Shown here: positions 23,823-31,239 of the stretch, piece after piece
How positions within the stretch are numbered: position 1 is the first letter of the stretch
How the letters are laid out: each line of letters starts with the position of its first letter
NCBI GenBank assembly: GCA_937951935.1
Contig: CALGAM010000258.1
Location: 1-40,240 of the forward strand
DNA from: an uncultured Micromonospora sp.
GTDB taxonomy: Bacteria > Actinomycetota > Actinomycetes > Mycobacteriales > Micromonosporaceae
Direction of reading: 5' to 3'
Length of the DNA stretch: 40,240 nt
Position numbers and translations under genes: made by a program
The notes under the pieces: generated by a model
Seen by the model: only the letters and a program-made list of their open reading frames with translations
Told to the model about the DNA's origin: nothing
Database searches by the model: none

Positions 23823-25664
23823 ATGGTCGCGACCTTCCGCGCCCTGGCATCGCTGGTGATGCTTGTCGGCTTCTACGTCGTGGCGCTGCTGCAGGTGGCC
23901 GCCGCCGCACTGCTGGCGTACGGGCTCAGCTCGGTGCTTCCCGGCTTTCTCGCGCTGAAGCTCACCTTCCCCCTCTTCGCCGCCTCGGTCGGGGCGGTCC
24001 TGGTCGCGCTCTGGAAGGCGATCCGGGCCACCCCGGAACCGCCGTACGGGCTGCCCCTGACCGCCGACCAGGCCCCGGAGCTGTGGAGCACGGTGCGCCA
24101 GCTGGCCGCCGTCGTCGACACCCGGGTGCCGGAGGAGATCCGGCTGGTTCCGGAGGTCAACGCGGGGGTGAGTGAGGACGCCAGGCTGCTCGGTCTGCTC
24201 GGTGGCCACCGGACCCTCTACATCGGCCTGCCGTTGCTCCAGGCGATGACGGTCGACCAGCTCCGTGCGGTGCTCGCCCACGAGCTCGGCCACTACTCCG
24301 GTCGGCACACCCGGCTCGGCGCGGTGGCGTACCGGGGGAGGCTGGCCATCGGCGGCGCCATCGGCCGGATCGGCCCGCGCAACCCGGTCGGGTGGGTCTT
24401 CCGCGGGTACGCGCTGCTCTACGTGCTGGTCGACAACGCCGCGTCCCGGCGCCAGGAGCTGGAGGCCGACCGGGCCTCGGTGCAGGTCGCCGGCCGGACG
24501 GCCGCCGTGTCCGCGCTGCGCGAGCTGCCGGTCATCCGCGCGGCCTGGACCTTCTTCCACGACCGCTACGTGGGGCCGGGCTGGGAGGCCGGGTACGTCC
24601 CCGCCGACCTCTTCGGCGGGTTCGCCGAGCTGCTCGCCGCCCGGGCCGACCAACTGGCCGGACTGCGGGCCGCCGAGCCGGACGACGCCGGCTCCCGCTG
24701 GAACACCCACCCGCCGCTCTCCCAGCGGATCTCGGCGATGGCGGCGATGCCGGACAACCCCGGTGTGGCCGACGACCGCCCGGCGCGGACCCTCCTGGCC
24801 GACCCGGAGGCGGTCGCGCGAGCCCTGCAGGAGGTGGTGGTCGACGCCGGGAACCGAACCCCGCTGCCGTGGCCCGAGTTCACCAACGCGATGGTCGCCG
24901 ACGCGGTGCAGCAGGAGGCCGACGCCGTCTACCGCGCCCTCGGCCGGTTCACCGGGGAGGCCGAGCCCAACCTTCCGGCGGTGTTCCGGCTGGTCGAACA
25001 GCAGCGGTTCCCGGAGTTCGCCGAGACCTTCTTCCCGGAGGCGACCCGTCGCGAGGCGGTCGGCAGGTTCGTCCCGCTGATGGAGACACTGCTGCAGAGC
25101 GCCGCCGTGGCCTCCGGCGCGGCCCGCTGGCGGCACTCGTGGTCCGAGCCGGCCCGGTTCACCGGACGGGACGGCGAACCACTGCAGCTGAGGCCGATCG
25201 CCGAGTTGGCGGTCAGGCCGGAGACCCTTCCCGAGGCGGTCACACAGCTCACCGCGCTCGGCATCGACCCCGCGCAGGGCACCGTCGTCCGGCGGCAGGC
25301 CACCGCGGAGGGGGCGCAGCTGCTGGGCGGGCTGGCGAACGTCAAGGTGGACGGGGTCGAACACGACCTCCTGGTGCTCGACCGCGGCCTTGTCCTGATC
25401 GGCAACCCGGGCAAGGCGGACCGGGGCACCAGGCGGCTGGAGGAGCTGGTCAGCTCGGCGCCGGTCACCGAACTGGCGGGTCGGCACCGGTTCCTGCCCT
25501 TCGAGGAGGTCACCGGGGCGGAGATCCAGCGCGAGGTGCCGCTGAAGGCCGAGCTCACCCTGCACGACGGCAGCCGGGTCAGCCTACGCGAGCAGTGGTC
25601 GAGCGAACTGCTGGAGAAGGAGAGCCGGGACACCCTGCTGTCGGCACTGCGGTCGATCGACTGA
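23823..25664 (+). CDS. Membrane M48 family metalloprotease
   Basis: A 613-residue membrane zinc protease. Two transmembrane helices are at about 8-35 and 42-65. The peptidase domain has HELGH (about 153-157) and a third ligand in QELEADR (about 212), as in HtpX/Ste24-like M48 enzymes. THPPLSQRISAM marks the end of the peptidase part. An additional ~300 residues follow, with no membrane helix, ending in a beta-rich section (VDGVEHDLLVLDRGLVLIG; EVTGAEIQREVPLKAELTLHDGS) that might be PH-like. The ATG follows AAAGGA. It is transcribed divergently from the PHP gene. The likely role is membrane-protein quality control or processing; no substrate can be named. Confidence 0.9.
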   Translation: MVATFRALASLVMLVGFYVVALLQVAAAALLAYGLSSVLPGFLALKLTFPLFAASVGAVLVALWKAIRATPEPPYGLPLTADQAPELWSTVRQLAAVVDTRVPEEIRLVPEVNAGVSEDARLLGLLGGHRTLYIGLPLLQAMTVDQLRAVLAHELGHYSGRHTRLGAVAYRGRLAIGGAIGRIGPRNPVGWVFRGYALLYVLVDNAASRRQELEADRASVQVAGRTAAVSALRELPVIRAAWTFFHDRYVGPGWEAGYVPADLFGGFAELLAARADQLAGLRAAEPDDAGSRWNTHPPLSQRISAMAAMPDNPGVADDRPARTLLADPEAVARALQEVVVDAGNRTPLPWPEFTNAMVADAVQQEADAVYRALGRFTGEAEPNLPAVFRLVEQQRFPEFAETFFPEATRREAVGRFVPLMETLLQSAAVASGAARWRHSWSEPARFTGRDGEPLQLRPIAELAVRPETLPEAVTQLTALGIDPAQGTVVRRQATAEGAQLLGGLANVKVDGVEHDLLVLDRGLVLIGNPGKADRGTRRLEELVSSAPVTELAGRHRFLPFEEVTGAEIQREVPLKAELTLHDGSRVSLREQWSSELLEKESRDTLLSALRSID

Positions 25665-25782
25665 CCCGCCGCCTCCCCGTGGCCGCCGGGCCGCACCACC
25701 GCGGGCGGCGCGGGCCGGGCGCGAGCGTCGCCCGACCGTCGCCGGTCTGACAGCCACCCGGCCGGCGTCGACCTGACGCGCG

Positions 25783-26778
25783 TCACCCGGGCGGCACGGG
25801 CCGGACCGCCGTGACCGTACGCCGGTCGGGGGCGACGCCGGTCACCCAGCCGCCGGCCCGCCCCAGGTCCAGCAGCGCGTCGGCCCGAGCCGGCAGGGTG
25901 ACCGGGGTGCCGGCCCGGGGCGGCCAGGCCCGCCGCGCCGCCGAACCCGGCGCCAGCCAGACCCGCAGCGCCTCGATCGGCTCCGGCGCGTCGAGCGCGG
26001 CGCGCGCCTGCCCGAGCGCGACGAGCAGCGCGTCCAGGGCCGGTCCGACCGCCGGGGCGTTGCCGCCGCACATCGCGGCGACCAGCTCGGGTCGGGTCGC
26101 CGCCACCCGGGTGCCGTCCCGGAACGAGCCGGCGGCGAGGGTGCCGGCGAGCGGATCGTCGGCCACGGCGGCGGCCAGCGCGGCCGCCAGCAGGTGCGGC
26201 ACGTGACTCGCCGCGGCCACCGCCCGGTCGTGCTCGGCGGCGGTGGCCGGCACGACCCGGGCCCGCAGGTCGGTGACCAGCGCCGCCATCTCCAGCCAGT
26301 CCGGCAACGACGTCAGCCCGTCCTCGAGGCAGAGCACCCACGCACACCCGGTGAAGAGGTCGGGATCGGCGGCGCCGAACCCGGAGGTCTCACGGCCGGC
26401 CATCGGGTGGCCGCCGACGAAGCGGACACGTCGGCCGCCGGCGCCCGCCTGCCGGTCGACCAGGGCCCGGACCGGCTCCTTGACGGACGTGACGTCGGTG
26501 ATCAGGCCGGTGTGACCGGCGTCGAGCACCTCGGCCAGCACCCCGGCCACCGCCGGCAGTGGGACCGCCACCACGACCAGGTCCGCCCCGGCCACCGCGT
26601 CCCGGACCGTCCCGGCCACCTCCCAGCGCTGGCGGGGTGGGGCCTGGGCGGCGGCGGCCCGGGCGGTGGCCCGGGTGGCCGGATCGGCGTCGTGGCCCAC
26701 CACGTGGTGCCCGGCGGCGGCGAGGGCGCGGAGCACCGAGCCGCCGACGAGACCGAGCCCGATCACGGTGACGTTCAC
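25783..26778 (-). CDS. tyrA: Prephenate dehydrogenase
   Basis: A 331-residue cytoplasmic enzyme that oxidatively decarboxylates prephenate to 4-hydroxyphenylpyruvate in tyrosine synthesis. It starts directly with the NAD(P)-binding fold VNVTVIGLGLVGGSVLRAL, which favours GTG at 26778 over the long upstream extension. DVTSVKEPV and GGHPMAGRETSGF with the catalytic His are classical. The helical C-terminal domain includes EHDRAVAAASHVPHLLAAAL and ELVAAM. No ACT domain is fused, so tyrosine feedback through that module is not expected. The M23 gene lies 41 bp upstream on the same strand. Confidence 0.93.
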   Translation of the reverse strand: MNVTVIGLGLVGGSVLRALAAAGHHVVGHDADPATRATARAAAAQAPPRQRWEVAGTVRDAVAGADLVVVAVPLPAVAGVLAEVLDAGHTGLITDVTSVKEPVRALVDRQAGAGGRRVRFVGGHPMAGRETSGFGAADPDLFTGCAWVLCLEDGLTSLPDWLEMAALVTDLRARVVPATAAEHDRAVAAASHVPHLLAAALAAAVADDPLAGTLAAGSFRDGTRVAATRPELVAAMCGGNAPAVGPALDALLVALGQARAALDAPEPIEALRVWLAPGSAARRAWPPRAGTPVTLPARADALLDLGRAGGWVTGVAPDRRTVTAVRPVPPG

Positions 26779-26819
26779 GGGGTGACTCTCGCACACGACC
26801 GCGTCGGCCGGGTGTACGG

Positions 26820-27602
26820 CTAGGGCGCGCCCGGGCAGCCGTTGTCGCGGTGCCACGCCCTGACCCTGGCGGCGGGCGAGGTGTGGCGTCCCTTCCGCCA
26901 GTCGTCCAGATAGGCCGCCGGCCAGACGACCCCGCGCCGGATCCACCAGTCACCGGTACGCCGACACGGGGGCGAGATGCCGAAGTGCAGGTGGCAGACG
27001 TTGTTGGCGTTTCCGGTCCTGCCCACCGTGCCGATCTGCTGACCGGTCGCGACGCGGACACCGGGATCGAGGCCGGCGGCCACGGTGTCGAGGTGGGAGC
27101 CGTAGTAGCGGACCCCGTCGTCACCGAGCAGCGACACCGACTTGCCGCCGTTGTTCGGACCCTGTGGGCCGGACTTGCGGTAGTTGTCGACCCGACTCAC
27201 CTCGAGAATCCGGCCGGAGGTCACCGCGACCACCGGCGAGCCGCAGGCGGCGAAGATGTCGGTGCTGGGGTAGCCCGAGTGCGTCGGGTGGTAGTCGACG
27301 TTTCTGGCCCGGACCGGGAAGGCGTACCGGTGGCCACCGGTCGCCGACGGCGAGGCGCTGGGCGTACCCGACGGCGACCGGCTCGGGGTGGCCGAGCCAT
27401 GGGGCGTCGGGGTCGGGGTCACCGCCGGATCACCTCCGGCGGTCGCCCCCGCGAGCGGGGTCGGGTCGACGAAACGCGGGCCGTCGGGTTGCTGACGCAT
27501 GTCGGCACAACCGGCGACGACGGCCGCCACCAGCACGGCGGTGACCGATGTCAGGCGGCGTCGGACCGACCGGCGGCGCTGCGTGGTTCCTCCCCAGACC
27601 AT
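26820..27602 (-). CDS. M23 family peptidase, lipoprotein
   Basis: A 260-residue predicted lipoprotein. An Arg-rich start and hydrophobic segment end in the lipobox VAGC (Cys at about 32). A Thr/Pro/Ser/Gly linker (about 50-90) leads to a peptidase domain of the LytM/lysostaphin type. Zinc ligands appear as His and Asp in THSGYPSTDIFA and in the HLHF motif near the end. Enzymes of this fold cleave peptide cross-links of peptidoglycan. The active-site residues look intact. ATG at 27602 is chosen because the signal peptide follows at the right distance; the frame is open for 79 more codons upstream but those encode Pro/Gly/Ser low-complexity text. It may be co-transcribed with tyrA. Confidence 0.88.
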   Translation of the reverse strand: MVWGGTTQRRRSVRRRLTSVTAVLVAAVVAGCADMRQQPDGPRFVDPTPLAGATAGGDPAVTPTPTPHGSATPSRSPSGTPSASPSATGGHRYAFPVRARNVDYHPTHSGYPSTDIFAACGSPVVAVTSGRILEVSRVDNYRKSGPQGPNNGGKSVSLLGDDGVRYYGSHLDTVAAGLDPGVRVATGQQIGTVGRTGNANNVCHLHFGISPPCRRTGDWWIRRGVVWPAAYLDDWRKGRHTSPAARVRAWHRDNGCPGAP

Positions 27603-27640
27603 CCGGTCATGGTGACAGATCGGATCGTCTCCCGCCGTCC

Positions 27641-27694
27641 GCCCGGACGAGCCCGGCAGCCCGGACGAGCCCGGCCGTCCGGACGACTCGGGTG
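27641..27694. repeat. Three 18-bp tandem units in a divergent promoter region
   Basis: GCCCGGACGAGCCCGGCA (27641-27658) is followed by an almost identical copy (27659-27676, last base changed) and a degenerate third copy (27677-27694). The array lies just upstream of the M23 gene start and about 110-160 bp upstream of the divergent membrane-protein gene. If translated on the minus strand it would give a Gly-Ser-Pro collagen-like stretch, but I do not think it is coding. Confidence 0.6.
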
Positions 27695-27801
27695 GCGCGC
27701 GGCGGCCCGGTAGGCTGCTGGCGGAGTCGCCCGTCGGCCGATGCGGTGGCCACGGGTTCGTGGGCGAGCCACGGACGTCACCGACCGGGGAGGAGCCGCG
27801 G

Positions 27802-28242
27802 ATGTCACAACCGCCGACGCACCCGCCCAACCCCGGCACACCTCTGCCCGGCCAGCCCTGGCCCGCGCCACAGACCGCGGCCCGGCCCTGGCCGGCGTCG
27901 TACCACTCGTCCGGCCTCTTCCCGGCCGGGCCGCCGCCGATGCCCGCCCGGCCGACCTACCGGGAGCCCCACCCGGTCCGACTCGGCCCGGTCGCCGCGG
28001 GCGCCGGTGGGTCGCTGCTCTGGCTGCTGACCTTCGGGTTGCTCGGCCGCGACCTGCGGGAGTACCTGTGGTGGACGCTGCTGGCCGGTGCGGTCGCCTG
28101 GTTGGTGGCCCTCGTCCTGGCGGAGCGCGGGGACCGTGGCGTCGCGGTGGGGGTCGCGGCGGTCACCGCGGTGGGCTGGGCCCTCGCCACGGCCCTGCTG
28201 ATCGGGCGCTGGCACGCGTCCGGCGACTGGCCCCTGTGGTGA
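27802..28242 (+). CDS. Small membrane protein with Pro-rich N-terminus
   Basis: A 146-residue protein. The first ~70 residues are cytoplasmic, rich in Pro (PPTHPPNPGTPLPGQPWPAP). Three transmembrane segments follow: VAAGAGGSLLWLLTFGLLG, LWWTLLAGAVAWLVALVLA and VAAVTAVGWALATALLIG. This arrangement is common among uncharacterised actinobacterial envelope proteins. ATG at 27802 has GGGGAGGAG about 7 nt before it, far better than the in-frame ATG at 27760. Function unknown. Confidence 0.8.
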   Translation: MSQPPTHPPNPGTPLPGQPWPAPQTAARPWPASYHSSGLFPAGPPPMPARPTYREPHPVRLGPVAAGAGGSLLWLLTFGLLGRDLREYLWWTLLAGAVAWLVALVLAERGDRGVAVGVAAVTAVGWALATALLIGRWHASGDWPLW

Positions 28243-28382
28243 GCCGCACCGTCCGACTCCGGTCGGCTCGATCCCGCTTCCGCCGGTCGGTGGCCCCGCT
28301 CCCACACGCCGCAGGGTGACGTCTCGACCGCCTGTCGCGACCGGCCTTGACGAACCGGCCGGAACTCGGCACCCTCGGCGTC

Positions 28383-28550
28383 ATGACCTGGACACAACAT
28401 CGGCTCGACCCGGAGCGTAGCCGCCGTCGGTTACAGCTCCTCGCCGAGCTCGCCGGGGCGAGGTCGGCGCGCGAGCGGGAGCATCCGCGTCGTGTCCGCG
28501 TCAACCGGCTGCGCGAGTTGATCGCGACCCGCCGCCGCCTGGCGAACTGA
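28383..28550 (+). CDS. Small basic hypothetical protein
   Basis: A 55-residue Arg-rich, probably all-helical protein (LDPERSRRRLQLLAELAGAR and RVRVNRLRELIATRRRLAN). Codon third positions follow the host pattern, which supports coding, but the ribosome site is weak and no family is recognised. A 6-bp hairpin (AGCGGG, loop CTT, CCCGCT) follows at 28554-28568. Confidence 0.4.
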   Translation: MTWTQHRLDPERSRRRLQLLAELAGARSAREREHPRRVRVNRLRELIATRRRLAN

Positions 28551-28710
28551 CATAGCGGGCTTCCCGCTCGATTCCCACCATCTCCTTCGGGGCGTTGCGT
28601 GGGCTCAGGTCGAGACGACCGGATACCGTCACGCGTGACAGAGGGTCGACTGTGTGGAAACGAGTCGGCTGTGATGTGCGGCTGAGGGCCGCGGGGTAAT
28701 TGGGGGGACC

Positions 28711-29238
28711 GTGTCGTACTTTGCTGCGGCCGTGGTGCGCCGCGCGTCCGACTGGACTGCGGCAGAGGTCGATCTCAACGGCGTCGGGGACATCGACGAG
28801 GTGGCGGACCTGCTTCGAGACGTCGACCCGGACGCGGACGTCTCGCTGCTCTTCGTCGAGTCCGACGACGCGTACCTGGCCATCATGCGGCTGGACGAGG
28901 GGGAGGATCTGCGGATCTTCGGTTCCGACTCCGCGTTCGCCGAGGAGTCGCGGCTCGGTGCGCTGCTGGTCGGCGACCTCAAGGCACCGGCACTGGCGAT
29001 CGACGAGGTGATGAGGGGCGGCGGGCTCGGGGCAACGGACGCCGACGAGAAGGGCGTGGCGCTCGACCCCAACGCCGACCCGGTCGGCGACGCGGACATC
29101 CTCGCCGACCTTGGCATCTCCGCCCAGCGGCTGCTCGCGCTCTGTTCCCGCGAGGGGATGATGCCGGCCGACGTCACCACCGAGGTGTGCCAGGTGCTCG
29201 GCTGCGCCAACGAGGTCGAGGAACTCCGCGAGGCGTGA
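28711..29238 (+). CDS. tRNA adenosine deaminase-associated protein
   Basis: A 175-residue acidic protein of the actinobacterial family found next to tadA. It starts MSYFAAAVVRRASDWTAAEVDL, and contains DADVSLLFVESDDAYLAIMRLDEG and a C-terminal helical part (ADILADLGISAQRLLALC, then MMPADVTTEVCQVLGCANEVEEL). GTG at 28711 is preceded by a run of six G. It overlaps tadA by GTGA, so the two are coupled. The molecular role is unknown; a role as TadA partner or chaperone is inferred from constant gene pairing. Confidence 0.9.
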   Translation: MSYFAAAVVRRASDWTAAEVDLNGVGDIDEVADLLRDVDPDADVSLLFVESDDAYLAIMRLDEGEDLRIFGSDSAFAEESRLGALLVGDLKAPALAIDEVMRGGGLGATDADEKGVALDPNADPVGDADILADLGISAQRLLALCSREGMMPADVTTEVCQVLGCANEVEELREA

Positions 29239-29711
29239 CGGGCCGGCGGCAGCGGCACGAGGCGTGGATGCGACGGGCCCTGGAGGTGGCCACCGCACCG
29301 GCCGCACCGACCGGGGCCGCCCCGGCGGCTGGGGACGTCCCCGTCGGCGCCGTGGTCTACGGCCCGGACGGGACGGAGCTCGCCACCGGCCGTAACGAGC
29401 GGGAACTGCACGGCGATCCGACGGCCCACGCCGAGATCCTGGCGCTGCGCCGGGCCGCCGCGGTGCTGGGTGAGTGGCGGCTGACCGGCTGCACCCTGGT
29501 CGTGACCCTGGAGCCGTGCACCATGTGTGCCGGAGCGCTGGTGCTCGCCCGGATCGCCACCCTCGTCTTCGGCGCCTGGGAACCGAAGACCGGCGCGGTG
29601 GGATCGCTGTGGGACGTGGTGCGTGACCGACGGCTCAACCACCGGCCCGAGGTGTACGGCGGTGTGCTGGAGGCCGAGTGCGCCGCCGCGCTCCGGGCCT
29701 TCTTCCGCTGA
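29235..29711 (+). CDS. tadA: tRNA-specific adenosine deaminase
   Basis: A 158-residue zinc enzyme that converts adenosine-34 to inosine in the tRNA-Arg(ACG) anticodon. The deaminase core is complete: HAE (His65, Glu67 in TAHAEILAL) and PCTMC (Cys95, Cys98). Other typical parts are DVPVGAVVY, GRNERE, FGAWEPKTGAVGS and LNHRPEVYGGVL. The GTG start lies within the stop of the upstream partner gene (GTGA). The N-terminus has a small Ala/Pro-rich insertion (ATAPAAPTGAAPAAGD) not seen in E. coli TadA. Confidence 0.94.
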   Translation: MTGRRQRHEAWMRRALEVATAPAAPTGAAPAAGDVPVGAVVYGPDGTELATGRNERELHGDPTAHAEILALRRAAAVLGEWRLTGCTLVVTLEPCTMCAGALVLARIATLVFGAWEPKTGAVGSLWDVVRDRRLNHRPEVYGGVLEAECAAALRAFFR

Positions 29712-29755
29712 CCGTCGGTCACCGGGCCCGGGTCGCCAACCTCCCGTGATCCACG

Positions 29756-29809
29756 TTGTCCACACCGCCTGTGGATAACTGTGGATAACCTGTTCACCCC
29801 TGTGGAAAA
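29756..29809. promoter_or_regulatory. Cluster of four DnaA-box-like 9-mers
   Basis: Within 54 bp are TTGTCCACA on the plus strand (29756-29764) and three boxes on the minus strand read as TGTGGATAA (29770-29778), TGTGGATAA (29780-29788) and TGTGGAAAA (29801-29809). The first is the preferred box of high-GC actinomycetes, and the second and third are exact TTATCCACA consensus. The cluster lies in the 253-bp gap between convergent tadA and deoD. No dnaA or dnaN gene is near, so it is not the usual oriC. It could titrate DnaA or act as a secondary binding locus. Confidence 0.75.
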
Positions 29810-29964
29810 ACCCCTCGGGGCGGTGTGCGTGCCCGTGCGGGCCCACCTCGGGGCGCCCCGACGGGTCCGGCCACCCTCGCGGGTGCGGGGACGGCGGGCC
29901 CGCTGCCCGGCCCAGACGCGCCGACCGGCAGTTCCGCCGTCACCAGCGACGGTCGTGCCCCGGC

Positions 29965-30672
29965 TCAGGCGACGATGGTGTCCAGGGCGATCTCGACCAT
30001 CTGGCCGAAGGTCTGCTCCCGCTCCTGGGCGGTGGTCGCCTCACCCCGCTTGATGTGGTCGCTGACGGTCAGCACCGTCAGCGCCCGCGCCCGGAACCGG
30101 GCCGCGATCGTGTAGAGCGCCGCCGACTCCATCTCCACGGCCAGTACGCCGTAGTCGGCGAGGGTGTCGTACAGGTCGGGGCGGTCGGTGTAGAACGCGT
30201 CGGCAGCCAGGATCGGGCCGACCCGCAGCGGGATGCCGCGCCGCTCGGCCACCTCGACGGCGGTGCGCAGCAGCCCGAAGTCGGCGACCGGGGCGTAGTC
30301 GACCAGCCCGTCGAACCGGACCCGGTTCATGTTCGAGTCGGTCGAGGCGCCGATCGCGGCGATCACGTCCCGGAGTCGGAGGTCGTCGCTGAGCGCCCCG
30401 CACGTACCGACCCGGATCAGCGAGCGTACGCCGTAGTCGTTGATCAGCTCGTGCACGTAGATGGAGGCGGAGGGCATCCCCATCCCGGAGCCCTGCACCG
30501 AGACCTCGGTGCCGTTCCAGCGGCCGGTGAAGCCGAGCATGCCGCGCACCGTCGAGTAGCAGGTGGCGTTCTCGAGGTACGTCTCCGCGATCCACTTGGC
30601 CCGCAGGGGGTCGCCCGGCATCAGGACCCGTTCGGCGATCTCGCCAGGTTTGGCGCCGATGTGCGTACTCAT
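29965..30672 (-). CDS. deoD: Purine nucleoside phosphorylase, DeoD type
   Basis: A 235-residue cytoplasmic enzyme that splits purine (deoxy)nucleosides with phosphate in salvage. It matches hexameric DeoD in length and motifs: STHIGAKPGEIAERVLMPGDPLRAKWIAE at the start, VQGSGMGMPSASIYVHEL, RVGTCGAL, VEMESAALY and TVSDHI with the catalytic Asp. ATG at 30672 is the family start (MSTHIGAK); six upstream codons in the frame are not needed. It could process nucleosides released by the secreted nuclease/nucleotidase, although the two genes are far apart. Confidence 0.94.
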   Translation of the reverse strand: MSTHIGAKPGEIAERVLMPGDPLRAKWIAETYLENATCYSTVRGMLGFTGRWNGTEVSVQGSGMGMPSASIYVHELINDYGVRSLIRVGTCGALSDDLRLRDVIAAIGASTDSNMNRVRFDGLVDYAPVADFGLLRTAVEVAERRGIPLRVGPILAADAFYTDRPDLYDTLADYGVLAVEMESAALYTIAARFRARALTVLTVSDHIKRGEATTAQEREQTFGQMVEIALDTIVA

Positions 30673-30748
30673 GGGGCGTGATCCTGCCACGCCGGTCAGA
30701 CGGATACCGCCGCGACGTACCCCGGAGGCGTCAGGTACCCTTCTCGGC

Positions 30749-30835
30749 GGTGGTGTGTCCGAGCGGCCTAAGGAGCACGCCTCGAAAGCGTGTGAGGGTT
30801 TACGCCCTCCGCGGGTTCAAATCCCGCCGCCACCG
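30749..30835 (+). tRNA. tRNA-Ser (anticodon CGA)
   Basis: An 87-nt class II tRNA. The acceptor stem GGTGGTG pairs with CGCCACC with one G-T pair and discriminator G at 30835. Anticodon CGA is at 30783-30785 in the loop CTCGAAA. A long variable arm (GAGGGTTTACGCCCTC) and a T arm (GCGGGTTCAAATCCCGC) follow. The long variable arm and identity features agree with serine. CCA is not encoded. Confidence 0.96.
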
Positions 30836-30850
30836 CGGTTGAGCAGGAAG

Positions 30851-30889
30851 AACGCCCGGCCGGTCATGACGGACCAGCCGGGCGTTTCC
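30851..30889 (+). terminator. Terminator after tRNA-Ser(CGA)
   Basis: AACGCCCGGC (30851-30860) pairs with GCCGGGCGTT (30877-30886), with an inner GGTC/GACC pairing possible, and is followed by a short pyrimidine run. It begins 15 nt after the tRNA. Confidence 0.8.
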
Positions 30890-31239
30890 CTGTCTCGGGA
30901 TCACGTCTCGTTCGTGGTCTCATTCGCGCACCAGGCCGGTGCCCGGCCCTCGTCGAACCATCGTCCTCCTCGCGCGGTCGGCCGGAGCAGGCTGCCGATC
31001 CGCTTGGGATGTCTGGGGGGATCTGTCCCGTGATTGCTGATTCCGGCTGAAACGGTCTGCCTGGCCAGAGCACCGAGGTGTGCGGGGGCGATGCCGTCGG
31101 GCGCCTGGCCGCTTCAGGAACGCCTCCGGGTTGTGGGTGCCGGAGTACCGGCCGACGAGGGCGGCGAAGACCCGCCTTCCCGGTGGCACAGCAGGGGCGT
31201 GGCCTTTCACCGGTCAGGTCGTCGGCGATGAGGCACGGT
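30890..31239. other. 350-bp stretch without a recognisable gene
   Basis: It lies between the tRNA terminator and the permease gene stop. Short open frames on both strands have poor composition and no known motif. One minus-strand frame reads RVFAALVGRYSGTHNPEAFL, which could be a coding relic, but nothing identifies it. Confidence 0.4.

Noticed and set aside
27603..27839. Upstream extension of the M23 protein giving a Gly-Ser-Pro collagen-like N-terminus
   Set aside because: It would bury the lipoprotein signal peptide about 110 residues inside the protein; the repeats are more simply promoter-region DNA.
29756..29809. Reading the DnaA-box cluster as the chromosomal origin
   Set aside because: dnaA, dnaN, rpmH and gyrase genes are all absent nearby, and the gap is too short for a typical actinobacterial oriC with many boxes.
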